DNA of 64,000 nt, from NCBI RefSeq assembly GCF_029543155.1, contig NZ_JARQXA010000007.1, forward strand, positions 159,658 to 223,657, read 5' to 3'. Source of the DNA: Sphingomonas sp. HITSZ_GF. GTDB taxonomy: Bacteria > Pseudomonadota > Alphaproteobacteria > Sphingomonadales > Sphingomonadaceae. Below the pieces are notes generated by a model, which worked only from the letters and a program-made list of their open reading frames with translations, did not search any database and was not told the origin of the DNA. This document shows, piece after piece, positions 15,846 to 23,459 of the stretch. The number at the start of each line of letters is the position of its first letter. Positions within the stretch are counted from its first letter, which is position 1. The position numbers and the translations under genes are program-made.

Positions 15846-17073
15846 AGCGGGCTATCTTCCGCAAAGCGTCCACGAAGCGATCGACCTCTTCCATCGTCGT
15901 CGCCAGCGCCGGCGTGACCCGCACACAGCTGCCCGAGGCCAGCCCGTCGCGGTGGACGGTGAAGATGCCGTGCGCGTCGAGCAGATGCTTGGCGAGCGCG
16001 ACATTGGCGTCGTGGCCGCTCTGCCCCTTGAGCCGGAACGCCGTGATCGCGCCATAGCTGCCCGGCTCGTCCGGCGTGAGGATCTCGAGCTTCGCCAGCT
16101 CGCGCGCCGGACGCACCCAGCGATCGCGCAGCGCCTGCAGCCGCGCCTGCTTGGCGGCCAGGCCGATGCTCTCCTGGAAATCGAGCGCGGCGGGCACCGC
16201 GAGCTGCGCGGCATAGTCGAGCGTGCCGGTATGGACGCGCGACCGGATGTCCTTCGGATTGGCGCCCGGCTCGGCGGGATCGACATCGACGTCGCCCAGC
16301 CGCCCGCCGCGGATCACGATCGCGCCGACACCCAGCGGCGCGCCGATCCATTTGTGCAGGTTGATCGCGACGAAATCGGCCTCGAGATCGGGCAGCTTGT
16401 AATCGATCTGGCCGACACCGTGCGCGGCATCGACGATCGCATCGATCCCGTAGAGCGTCGCCATCGCCGCGATCTCGGCGACCGGCAGCACCAGCCCGGT
16501 GCGGTGGCTGACCTGGGTGAGCAGCACCATCCGGATATTGGGATGCGCAGTGAAGGCGCGGGCATAGGCGTCGATCACCGCCTGGTGCGTAGCGGGCAGC
16601 GGCAGCGCGATCTTCACCACTTCGACCCCACGCCGCGCCCGCAGGCTCTCCATGCAGGCCTGCATCGTATCATAGTCAAGATCGGCGTGCAGCACCGCAT
16701 CGCCCGGGCGCAGCTTGTTATAGCCGAGGATCAGCGCGCGCATCGCCTCGGTGGCGTTGCGGGTGAAGGCGATCTCGTCCTTCGCCACGCCCATGGTGGC
16801 GGCCACGCGGGCACGGATCGCCTCGATCTCGCCGGGCAGCTCGCGCCGGGCATAGAAGCTGGTGTCGCGGTTCACGCGCTCGACCTGGGCGCGATAGGCG
16901 GCGAGCACCGGCTGCGCCATCATCCCCCAATTGCCGTGCTCGAGCTGCACGGTCTTGCGGGTAACGTCGTACTGGGCGGCGATCCTGGCCCAGCGATCCT
17001 CGTCCGCGGCGGCGATAGCGGGGGTGACGGACGCGGCAGCGGCGGCGCCGAGCAAGGTCCTGCGGTCCATCAT
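15844..17073 (-). CDS. Exported class V aminotransferase-fold PLP enzyme
   Basis: A pyridoxal-phosphate enzyme of the class V aminotransferase / isopenicillin N epimerase-like group. The PLP lysine is K241 in N-L-H-K-W-I-G-A-P-L-G; D215 and H218 in V-D-A-A-H-G fit the cofactor-binding aspartate and stacking histidine. The N-terminus MMDRRTLLGAAAAASVTPAIAA looks like a Tat signal with a double arginine, so the protein is probably exported folded. The start at 17073 is taken for that reason; the next ATG, three bases on, is equivalent. A stop codon at the edge of repeat B ends it. Reaction unknown (epimerase, lyase or transaminase). It follows trmB closely on the same strand. Confidence 0.82.
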   Translation of the reverse strand: MMDRRTLLGAAAAASVTPAIAAADEDRWARIAAQYDVTRKTVQLEHGNWGMMAQPVLAAYRAQVERVNRDTSFYARRELPGEIEAIRARVAATMGVAKDEIAFTRNATEAMRALILGYNKLRPGDAVLHADLDYDTMQACMESLRARRGVEVVKIALPLPATHQAVIDAYARAFTAHPNIRMVLLTQVSHRTGLVLPVAEIAAMATLYGIDAIVDAAHGVGQIDYKLPDLEADFVAINLHKWIGAPLGVGAIVIRGGRLGDVDVDPAEPGANPKDIRSRVHTGTLDYAAQLAVPAALDFQESIGLAAKQARLQALRDRWVRPARELAKLEILTPDEPGSYGAITAFRLKGQSGHDANVALAKHLLDAHGIFTVHRDGLASGSCVRVTPALATTMEEVDRFVDALRKIAR

Positions 17074-17084
17074 CACCCTCCCCT

Positions 17085-17765
17085 TCAGACGCGGATGTAG
17101 CGGAAGTACCAGACCTCGTGCCCCAGCCGGCGCGCCTTGCGCTCGTAGCGCGTCTCGGGCCAGTCGTCGGGGCGGGTGAGGAAGTCCTGCGCGGTCTGCG
17201 CCTGCCATTCGAAATCACGGCGCTGGTTCATGATCATCATCGCCCAGCGGACATAGACCGGATGATCGGTGCCGAGGCGGAACTCGCAGCCGGGCTTCAG
17301 CTTGGCGGCGATGATGTCCATCGGGCCGTGATTGACCATGCGGCGCTTGGCGTGGCGCGCCTTCCGCCAGGGATCGGGATGGAGGAGATAGAGCCGGTCG
17401 AGGCTGGCATCGGGCAGCCGCTCGAGCACTTCGAGCGCATCGCCCATGTGCAGGCGAACATTCTCGAGCGCGCCATCGCGGACATGGCCGAGCGCGCCGA
17501 CCACGCCGTTGAGGAAAGGCTCGCAGCCGATAAAGCCGTGATCGGGGCGTGCAGCTGCCTGGCCGGCGAGATGCTCGCCCGCGCCGAAGCCGATCTCGAA
17601 TTCGAGCGGACGGTCGTCGCCGAACAGGATGCGCGAATCGAGCGGGCCCGATTCGGGAACGCTCAGCTGGGGTAGCAGCGCCTCGACGAGCTCGGACTGG
17701 CCCTGGCGGAGCTTGTGGCCCTGGCGGCGGCCATAGAGGCGGCGGATGGAAACGGGATCGGACAC
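17085..17765 (-). CDS. trmB: tRNA (guanine-N7)-methyltransferase
   Basis: TrmB transfers a methyl group from SAM to N7 of G46 in tRNA. Typical features: F-G-D-D-R-P-L-E-F-E-I-G-F-G-A-G-E-H (SAM motif I), D-R-L-Y-L-L-H-P-D-P-W-R-K-A-R-H-A-K-R-R (catalytic and tRNA-binding loop), and the C-terminal T-R-Y-E-R-K-A-R-R-L-G-H signature. GTG 17765 is taken as the start since it precedes the conserved region (SDPVSIRRLYGRRQGHKLR) and gives a normal 226 aa. The ribosome site is weak. The downstream aminotransferase starts 11 bases after its stop, so both may be co-transcribed. Confidence 0.93.
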   Translation of the reverse strand: MSDPVSIRRLYGRRQGHKLRQGQSELVEALLPQLSVPESGPLDSRILFGDDRPLEFEIGFGAGEHLAGQAAARPDHGFIGCEPFLNGVVGALGHVRDGALENVRLHMGDALEVLERLPDASLDRLYLLHPDPWRKARHAKRRMVNHGPMDIIAAKLKPGCEFRLGTDHPVYVRWAMMIMNQRRDFEWQAQTAQDFLTRPDDWPETRYERKARRLGHEVWYFRYIRV

Positions 17766-17803
17766 GGGAGCGCTGTTAGCGCGCCGCGCGGAGAGGACAA
17801 GCG

Positions 17804-18634
17804 TTAGAGTGCCTGGGCGATCGACGCAGGTGCGGCCGGACGCACCGCACCGGAGCGCTGATGCGCGGCCAGACGGCGATGCTGGGGCACGTTGGTGCGC
17901 GGCTCGCGGCGGGCGATGTGCGGACGCGGCAGCGGATGCGCGAGCGCCGGGGCGATCCAGTCGCCCTGCATGTGGCGCACGCCCATGGTGCACAACAGGA
18001 CCAGGTCCTCGCGGCGGACGATGCCGTTGGCGATCAGCGTCACGTCCATGTTGCGGGCGAGGCGCAGCACGCCTTCGACGATCACCCGGCGCGAGCTGCT
18101 GTCGGAGATGTTGCGGACCAGCGCCGCGTCGAGCTTGACGAAGCGCGGCGTGAAGCGGCCGAGCAGCCGTACCGCGAGCGGGCCGACGGCGAAGCTGTCG
18201 AACGCGATGGCGATGCCGCGATCGACACAGGCCTGGGCAAGTGCAGCGACGCAGGCAAGGTCGCCGCGCTCGTCGGCATTGAGTTCGACGACGATGCGCG
18301 CGACCGGCACGCGGTGCTCGATCGCGGTGCGGAAGAGATGGGCGAGCAGCGCCTCGGCGGCACCGCCGGCAGCACCCACCGGAATGGCGAGTAGCGCCTC
18401 GCCGTCGAGCAGGCCGGCCGCAGCGGCGCCGGCAATCGCAGCGCTGATCCGCGCCATTTCCAGCGCAGGGCGGGCTTCGGGCGCCAGCGCTGCTGCGATC
18501 TGCGAGAAGCTGCGGCCGTTCGCGGTGGCGACGGCCTGCCAGGCAAAGGGCATGCTCGATGCGGTGGCGATCATCGGCTGGAAGGCGATGGCGAGACCGG
18601 GTTCGTTGGCGGCGTTGGCAGGGTCGGCGTGCAT
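17804..18634 (-). CDS. Degenerate EAL-domain protein 1
   Basis: A 276-aa protein with an EAL-like fold signature: L-A-I-A-F-Q-P-M at the start, V-V-E-L-N-A-D-E in place of the F-E-I-T-E strand, and I-A-I-A-F-D-S-F-A-V-G in place of the catalytic D-D-F-G-T-G. The E-A-L motif itself is replaced (SMPFAWQAV), and the metal-binding aspartate pair is lost. It is thus unlikely to hydrolyse cyclic di-GMP and may bind it or a partner protein. AAGGAAGC precedes ATG 18634. The last 45 residues are a basic Pro/Arg tail. A CtrA-like site and repeated GGATTC lie upstream. It is a paralogue of the gene at 19985-20746. Confidence 0.72.
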   Translation of the reverse strand: MHADPANAANEPGLAIAFQPMIATASSMPFAWQAVATANGRSFSQIAAALAPEARPALEMARISAAIAGAAAAGLLDGEALLAIPVGAAGGAAEALLAHLFRTAIEHRVPVARIVVELNADERGDLACVAALAQACVDRGIAIAFDSFAVGPLAVRLLGRFTPRFVKLDAALVRNISDSSSRRVIVEGVLRLARNMDVTLIANGIVRREDLVLLCTMGVRHMQGDWIAPALAHPLPRPHIARREPRTNVPQHRRLAAHQRSGAVRPAAPASIAQAL

Positions 18635-18655
18635 GGAGCTTCCTTTCTGAAGCCC

Positions 18656-18671
18656 GTTAAAGATGGTTAAC
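18656..18671 (-). promoter_or_regulatory. CtrA-like element upstream of EAL protein 1
   Basis: On the minus strand the sequence reads GTTAACCATCTTTAAC, close to the CtrA site TTAA-N7-TTAAC but with a 6-base spacer, and it contains TTAACCAT. It lies 22-37 bases before the start codon. Suggestive only. Confidence 0.35.
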
Positions 18672-18704
18672 GCTATCAAAACCATTCCGTGCGACGCCGA
18701 AGGG

Positions 18705-18834
18705 GGATTCTCCCCATGGGGATTCTACCAAGTGCGAAGCGACGGATTCTGCTTGCCCCACGGATTCGCGCGAGTCGCGCAGCGAAAAGCGGATCGCAGG
18801 CAATGCGAGCCTGCCCCTGCTATTCCGCGGATTC
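18705..18834. repeat. Five GGATTC hexamers in the intergenic region
   Basis: GGATTC occurs at 18705, 18720, 18744, 18762 and 18829, all in the same orientation, in a 239-base gap between EAL protein 1 and the exported protein. The first two are part of a repeated GGGGATTCT. Role unknown; possible multi-site operator. Confidence 0.4.
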
Positions 18835-18873
18835 GGCTGATTTTACCGGCACTTCATCACCGGAATCGGCGAA

Positions 18874-19914
18874 TCACTTGGGCACGAAGATCTGCACGTT
18901 CTTGCTGCCGCGCGCGACGGCCGACACTGGCCGCAGCTGGGAGACTGCCTGGATCAGCGCCTGCGGCTCCGGCAGCTTGTCGAAGTTGGGATAGACCAGC
19001 CGCCGATCGAGGTCGCCGAAGCTGACCTGATAGCCGACATCCTTCTTCTCGGTCGAAACGCCCGGCCAGACCGTCACCACCCGCCCGGCATCGCCCAGGG
19101 CGAGCGTGTAGCTGTTCTTGGTGTCGCCGGCAGCGCGATAGACGGCATATTGCCGCGTCGCCGCACCTTCGCGGCAATATAGCGGGGGCGGAACCGGCTT
19201 GCCGTCCTTGTCCTTCCCCGCATCCGCGACGCCGATGATGAGCGCGCCGAGCAGCGACTGGCCGGCATCGGGCTTCATCGACTTGGCATGCGAATCATAG
19301 GCAAGCGCGTCGGCGCAGGCCGCGACCGGCACGGCCGCGGGCGATTCGGCGATCTTGTCGGGCCAGACGATCCCGGCGATCACCGCGTCGATCCGCGCAT
19401 CGAGCGCGGCGGGATCGAGCGACTGCGAGCTGACGCGTACCGCGACCAGCCATTCGCCAAGCGGGATGATCGCCAAGCCGGTGCTCTTGTTCGGGCCCTT
19501 GCCCGGCACATAGACGCGCCGCAGCGCCGATGCGGTCGCCGCTTTCGGCCCGGCAAAGGCGCGGGCGGGTCCGGCCGGCGTCACCGTGCCGAAAACGTCG
19601 AGGCGCGACAGGATCTGGGTTTCGGAGCGATCGAACCACAGCGGCACGCTCATCAGCGCGGGGCGGTAGATGTAGAGCGTGACCGCGGTTTCCTCGCCCT
19701 CGGCATATTGCACCATCATGTCGAGCCCGACGCGCGTGGAATCCTGGATCGTGCCGCGCGGCATACCGGCGATCTTCGAGCGCAGGATCAGCCCGCTGCC
19801 TTCGTGGAGCCAGCTGACATTCGCGGGAACGTTGATCTGCGCCTGGCTCTGCGCCGCGGCCGGCAGGATGGCGCCGGCGGCGAGCGCCAGCGCGAGCGGA
19901 ACCGTGAAGCGCAT
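18874..19914 (-). CDS. Exported hypothetical protein, 346 aa
   Basis: I do not recognise a named family. ATG 19914 follows GGGGGGATG and gives a clean signal peptide (MRFTVPLALALAAGAILPAAA, cleaved before QSQAQ). The mature protein is beta-rich with evenly spaced hydrophobic residues (VTLYIYRPALMSVPLWFDRS; STGLAIIPLGEWLVAVRVSS), one later Cys pair (VAACADALAY ... LYCREG) and a C-terminal strand NVQIFVPK. It probably sits in the periplasm. It lies on the same strand between two EAL-like paralogues, EAL protein 2 upstream and EAL protein 1 downstream, which may hint at a shared process such as surface or stress signalling, but there is no direct evidence. Confidence 0.65.
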   Translation of the reverse strand: MRFTVPLALALAAGAILPAAAQSQAQINVPANVSWLHEGSGLILRSKIAGMPRGTIQDSTRVGLDMMVQYAEGEETAVTLYIYRPALMSVPLWFDRSETQILSRLDVFGTVTPAGPARAFAGPKAATASALRRVYVPGKGPNKSTGLAIIPLGEWLVAVRVSSQSLDPAALDARIDAVIAGIVWPDKIAESPAAVPVAACADALAYDSHAKSMKPDAGQSLLGALIIGVADAGKDKDGKPVPPPLYCREGAATRQYAVYRAAGDTKNSYTLALGDAGRVVTVWPGVSTEKKDVGYQVSFGDLDRRLVYPNFDKLPEPQALIQAVSQLRPVSAVARGSKNVQIFVPK

Positions 19915-19984
19915 GAAACATCCCCCCTGTTGCCTCGAAAGGCTAAGGGAAGCCGGGTAAACTGCAAGCCCGAGATTGCGCCGA

Positions 19985-20746
19985 TCAGGCGGCGTTGCGC
20001 AGGGCCGGCTGGGGCAGCGCGCCGGTGGCCGGCGCCCCGACATAGCTGCCCTGGACGAGCGGCACGCCGAAGCTGCGCAGCCGCTCATAGACGGGCTCGC
20101 TGTCGACGCCGGCGGCGACGATGCGCAGGCTGAGCGCCTGCATCCGGCGGACCAGATCCTCGATCGCGATGCGGCGCGACCAGCTCGAGGCGATGCCGCT
20201 GACCAGCTCGGGATCGATCGTCACTGCATGCGGCGCGAACTTGCCGCAAAAGGCCAGGCCCGATTCATTGGGGCCGATGCCGTGAAAGGCAACGGCCGGG
20301 CCGAGCTTGTTGAAGACGTGCATGACGTCGGCCAGCTGCGAGCTGGTGACGGCCTGATAATGGTGGAGCGTGAACACCAGCCGCTCGGCGACGATGCCAT
20401 ATTGGCGCGCGGTGAGCAGCGCCGGCTGGATATGCTCGGCGGGATCGCCGATCGCGGGCGCGCTCAGCGGAATGGCGAGGCGACCGCCCGAATTGGCGAA
20501 GCCGGCAGTGGCCGCCCAGCGGATCGCGGCGACGGTGCAGCGGCGATCGACGTCGCGGCGCGATTCGGCGGAGAGCTGGTCGAAATCATGTGCCGCAGGC
20601 ACGCCGTCGCGCATCACCTGCGCCTCATAGGCATGGATGCGGCCGCCGGAGATCTGGGCGATCGGCTGGAAGGCGATCGCGAGCCCGGTGCTCGCCACGG
20701 CGGTGGCCGCCGATTCAGACGTCTCCATCGAATTTTCCGAGTCCAC
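19985..20746 (-). CDS. Degenerate EAL-domain protein 2
   Basis: A 253-aa paralogue of the gene at 17804-18634, sharing L-A-I-A-F-Q-P near the N-terminus. The motif reads Y-E-A-Q-V-M where active enzymes have E-A-L-V-R; the E-I-T-E strand is V-F-T-L-H-H, and the D-D-F-G loop is replaced by V-A-F-H-G-I-G. Phosphodiesterase activity is therefore unlikely. The GTG at 20746 is chosen because a perfect AAGGAGG lies 7 bases upstream; the in-frame ATG 18 bases later is too far from it. A hairpin (8-bp CTGCAACC/GGTTGCAG) lies just above the ribosome site at 20767-20796. Probably a cyclic di-GMP receptor or protein-binding scaffold. Confidence 0.72.
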   Translation of the reverse strand: MDSENSMETSESAATAVASTGLAIAFQPIAQISGGRIHAYEAQVMRDGVPAAHDFDQLSAESRRDVDRRCTVAAIRWAATAGFANSGGRLAIPLSAPAIGDPAEHIQPALLTARQYGIVAERLVFTLHHYQAVTSSQLADVMHVFNKLGPAVAFHGIGPNESGLAFCGKFAPHAVTIDPELVSGIASSWSRRIAIEDLVRRMQALSLRIVAAGVDSEPVYERLRSFGVPLVQGSYVGAPATGALPQPALRNAA

Positions 20747-20766
20747 CGACTTGCCTCCTTTCCAAC

Positions 20767-20796
20767 CTGCAACCTCATGAAGAAATGCGGTTGCAG
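20767..20796 (-). promoter_or_regulatory. Leader hairpin above the EAL protein 2 ribosome site
   Basis: CTGCAACC and GGTTGCAG form an 8-bp stem with a 14-base loop, ending 6 bases before AAGGAGG. It may influence translation of the gene. Confidence 0.4.
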
Positions 20797-20845
20797 ATTC
20801 ACTTATAGGAGGACCGGCAGGAATAGAGCGCGTTAGCCGCACCTT

Positions 20846-21421
20846 TCAGTGCAGGCGGAGCGTGCGCGACAGCAGAGTCTCGAGGATCGCGGCGAAGCGC
20901 CCGGGCTCGCCAAAGGCGCGGGCCGAGAGCATCGCGCCATAGACGGCGGACATGAAGGCGTCGGCCTCTTCCGCCGGCGTGCCGGCAAGCGAGACGCTGC
21001 CCTGGCGCACGCCGAGTTCGAGCAGCCGGGTGAGCCATTCGCGCAGCTCGGCGAAATGGCCGCGCACCGCATCGGCGAGATCCCCGGGCAGGCTGGGCAG
21101 CTCGGCGGCGAGCATCGCGGCGACGCAGAAGGGTGCGCTGTTGTCGGCGATGCAGCGCTCCCAATAGCCGGTATAGGCACGCAGCGCGGCGTCCGCCTCG
21201 GGGTCCTGCTCGGCCAGTGCCGCCGATTGCGCATGGATGATCGCGCGCGACTCCTCCACCACCGCCCGGGCGAGATCGCTCTTGCCAGCGAAGTGATGGT
21301 GGATGCTCGCCTTCCGGATGCCGACCGTCTCGGCGATGTCGGCATAGCTGAAGCCATTATAGCCGCGCGTCATGATCAGGCGGCGCGCCTCGTCGACGAT
21401 CTGCTGGGCGGTGTCTCGCAT
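20846..21421 (-). CDS. TetR-family repressor
   Basis: A 191-aa repressor with an N-terminal helix-turn-helix: D-E-A-R-R-L-I-M-T-R-G-Y-N-G-F-S-Y-A-D-I-A (written with its usual G-x-x-x-x-S/T-x-x-D-I-A core), then G-I-R-K-A-S-I-H-H-H-F, the classic TetR recognition helix. The C-terminal ligand domain has one Cys (C98 in P-F-C-V-A-A) which could sense electrophiles, as in NemR-like proteins. ATG 21421 follows AGGTAGG. Two operators with identical layout flank the divergent gene pair (21426-21443 and 21484-21507); the first overlaps its own ribosome site, so autoregulation is expected. The likely target is the divergent membrane protein. Confidence 0.87.
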   Translation of the reverse strand: MRDTAQQIVDEARRLIMTRGYNGFSYADIAETVGIRKASIHHHFAGKSDLARAVVEESRAIIHAQSAALAEQDPEADAALRAYTGYWERCIADNSAPFCVAAMLAAELPSLPGDLADAVRGHFAELREWLTRLLELGVRQGSVSLAGTPAEEADAFMSAVYGAMLSARAFGEPGRFAAILETLLSRTLRLH

Positions 21422-21425
21422 GTTC

Positions 21426-21443
21426 CTACCTTCCAATAGGTAG
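21426..21443. promoter_or_regulatory. TetR operator O1
   Basis: CTACC-N8-GGTAG (spacer TTCCAATA), just upstream of the repressor start and overlapping its ribosome site. The same arms and spacing recur in O2. Confidence 0.65.
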
Positions 21444-21483
21444 ATATTTGCTTGCGGCATGCGCGGCAAGGGCCTAAAGGACA

Positions 21484-21507
21484 AATCTACCTACTAGATG
21501 GTAGATT
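21484..21507. promoter_or_regulatory. TetR operator O2
   Basis: A perfect palindrome with 8-base arms AATCTACC and GGTAGATT around TACTAGAT, 13 bases before the divergent gene. It contains CTACC-N8-GGTAG as in O1. Confidence 0.7.
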
Positions 21508-21519
21508 GGAGATTCCGAG

Positions 21520-22098
21520 ATGACCGCAATCGTCGAACATCGCGCCGATGCCCCTGCCCCCACTCCCGGCGCGGGCAGTACCGGCCTGCGCAATTACTAT
21601 CTGCTGCGCGCGCTGGTCGCCGCCGCCTGGGTCGCCGCCGCCTTCGCGATCGGCGGCACCAGCTGGCTGGCGGGCGCGATCCTGCTGATCGCCTATCCGG
21701 CCTGGGACGCGCTGGCGAACCTGGGCGATGCCGCGCGCAACGGCGGGCTGGCGCGCAATCCCAGCCAGGCGCTCAACGTCGCGGTGAGCACGGTCACCGC
21801 GGCGGCGGTGGCGGCGACGATCACCGACATGAAGACCGTGATCGGCATCTTCGGCGCCTGGGCGATCCTCGCCGGCCTGTTGCAGCTCGCCACCGGCGTG
21901 CGCCGTTGGAAGACGTACGGCGCACAATGGGCGATGATCCTGAGCGGCGCGCAATCGGCGCTGGCCGGCGGCCACTTCCTCTCCCGCGCACTGGGCAGCG
22001 CCGTACCGGACGTGCGCGTCGTGGCGCCCTATGCCGCGTTCGGCGCCTTCTACTTCCTGCTCTCGGCGCTGCTGCTCAGCTTCCGCCGCAAGGGCTGA
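21520..22098 (+). CDS. Membrane protein (DUF308-like), 192 aa
   Basis: An integral membrane protein with five or six hydrophobic segments: LRALVAAAWVAAAFAIGG, WLAGAILLIAYPAWDALA, LNVAVSTVTAAAVAATIT, VIGIFGAWAILAGLLQLA, and a C-terminal pair ending LLSALLLSFRRKG. The G-x-W-A-I-L-x-G-x-x-Q-L-A-x-G motif resembles the HdeD/DUF308 family, but I assign that with caution. It is divergent from the TetR gene and its promoter holds operator O2, so it is almost certainly under that repressor. A strong terminator follows. Role unknown, possibly membrane stress or export. Confidence 0.7.
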   Translation: MTAIVEHRADAPAPTPGAGSTGLRNYYLLRALVAAAWVAAAFAIGGTSWLAGAILLIAYPAWDALANLGDAARNGGLARNPSQALNVAVSTVTAAAVAATITDMKTVIGIFGAWAILAGLLQLATGVRRWKTYGAQWAMILSGAQSALAGGHFLSRALGSAVPDVRVVAPYAAFGAFYFLLSALLLSFRRKG

Positions 22099-22119
22099 GC
22101 CCGCCCGCCCCAAAGCAAA

Positions 22120-22152
22120 AGCCCCGCGCCGGCATCCCGGCGCGGGGCTTTT
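22120..22152. terminator. Strong bidirectional terminator
   Basis: AGCCCCGCGCCGG / CCGGCGCGGGGCT stem with CATC loop, followed by TTTT on the plus strand and preceded by AAAA. It serves the membrane protein gene and metK, which converge here. Confidence 0.9.
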
Positions 22153-22176
22153 CGTTGGTTCGCCGAAGCGGCCGGA

Positions 22177-23388
22177 TCAGGCCAGCGCGGCCTTCAGATC
22201 CTCGACCAGGTCGGTCTTCTCCCAGGGGAAGAAGTCGCCTTCGGGCTTGCGGCCGAAGTGACCATAGGCCGCAGTCTTGCCGTAGATCGGCTTGTTGAGC
22301 TGCAGGTGCGTGCGGATGCCGCGCGGGGTCATGCCGCCCAGCTTCTCGATGCCGGCGATCGCGGCTTCGATCTTGTCGTCGCCCACCGTGCCGGTGCCGT
22401 GCGTGTCGACATAGAGCGACAGCGGCTTGGCGACGCCGATGGCATAGGCCAGCTGGATCGTGCAGCGCTTGGCCAGGCCGGCGGCGACGATGTTCTTGGC
22501 GAGATAGCGGGTGATGTACGCTGCCGAACGGTCGACCTTGGTCGGGTCCTTGCCCGAGAAGGCGCCGCCGCCGTGCGGGGCCGCACCGCCATAGGTGTCG
22601 ACGATGATCTTGCGGCCGGTGAGGCCGGCATCGCCGTCGGGGCCGCCGATCTCGAACGAGCCGGTCGGGTTGATGTGATAGACGGTCTCGTCGCTCAGCA
22701 GCGCGGCCGGGATCACCTTGGCGATCACGCCCTTCACATAGGCGTGGAGCTCGGCTTCCTTGGCGCCCTCGTCATAGCCCTTGGCGTGCTGGGTCGAGAC
22801 AACGATCGCGGTCGCGGCGACCGGCTTGCCGTTATCGAAGCGCAGCGTGACCTGGCTCTTGGTGTCGGGTTCGAGGAAGGGGGCAGCACCCGAATGACGG
22901 TCGGCCGCCATCTGCTCGAGGATCTTGTGGCTGTAGTCGAGCGTCGCCGGCATCAGGTCGGCAGTCTCGTCGCAGGCGAAGCCGAACATGATGCCCTGGT
23001 CGCCGGCGCCTTCGTCCTTGTTGCCCGAAGCGTCCACGCCCTGCGCGATGTGCGCCGACTGCGGGTGCAGGTTGTTCTCGAAGCGGAGCGTCTCCCAGTG
23101 GAAGCCCTCCTGCTCGTAACCGATGCGCTTGACGGTATCGCGGACGGTCTTCTCGACCTCTTCCTGCACGCCCGGGGCCCAGTTGCCCTCGGTGTCCATG
23201 ATGCCCTTGCCGCGGATCTCGCCGGCGAGGACGACCAGCTGCGTGGTGGTCAGCGTCTCGCAGGCGATGCGGGCTTCGGGGTCCTTCGAGAGGAACAGAT
23301 CGACGATGGCGTCGGAAATCTGGTCGGCGACCTTGTCGGGATGGCCTTCCGAGACCGATTCGGACGTGAAGAGATAGTTGGAACGCAT
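22177..23388 (-). CDS. metK: S-adenosylmethionine synthetase
   Basis: Makes SAM from methionine and ATP. Diagnostic motifs: L-F-T-S-E-S-V-S-E-G-H-P-D-K-V near the N-terminus, G-A-G-D-Q-G-I-M-F-G (ATP/methionine site), and G-G-G-A-F-S-G-K-D-P-T-K-V-D-R-S (phosphate loop). At 403 aa the length is normal. ATG 23388 is preceded by TTGAGGAAAACC. The gene follows lnt on the same strand with a 71-base gap. That gap can fold into two mutually exclusive structures, one of which hides the ribosome site, so translation may be regulated (see 23389-23459). Convergent with the DUF308-like gene. Confidence 0.97.
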   Translation of the reverse strand: MRSNYLFTSESVSEGHPDKVADQISDAIVDLFLSKDPEARIACETLTTTQLVVLAGEIRGKGIMDTEGNWAPGVQEEVEKTVRDTVKRIGYEQEGFHWETLRFENNLHPQSAHIAQGVDASGNKDEGAGDQGIMFGFACDETADLMPATLDYSHKILEQMAADRHSGAAPFLEPDTKSQVTLRFDNGKPVAATAIVVSTQHAKGYDEGAKEAELHAYVKGVIAKVIPAALLSDETVYHINPTGSFEIGGPDGDAGLTGRKIIVDTYGGAAPHGGGAFSGKDPTKVDRSAAYITRYLAKNIVAAGLAKRCTIQLAYAIGVAKPLSLYVDTHGTGTVGDDKIEAAIAGIEKLGGMTPRGIRTHLQLNKPIYGKTAAYGHFGRKPEGDFFPWEKTDLVEDLKAALA

Positions 23389-23459
23389 GGTTTTCCTCAA
23401 AGGTTGGGAGGAAAGCGCGGCCGTTGCCATGCCATATAAAGCTTTCCTTATATGCCGCC
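23389..23459 (-). promoter_or_regulatory. metK leader with possible pseudoknot / anti-ribosome-site switch
   Basis: Read on the minus strand: CATATAA and TTATATG form a hairpin whose loop carries GGAAAGC. Downstream is GCTTTCCTC. Its GCTTTCC can pair with the loop (H-type pseudoknot), while its TTTCCTC is fully complementary to GAGGAAA, the metK ribosome site. The two pairings exclude each other. It does not match the SAM riboswitch consensus sequences I know. The pairing is seen; the switch function is inferred. Confidence 0.45.

Noticed and set aside
23389..23459. A known SAM-II or SAM/SAH riboswitch before metK
   Set aside because: The order and sequence of the helices do not fit the consensus patterns I remember, so I list it only as a candidate switch of unknown class.
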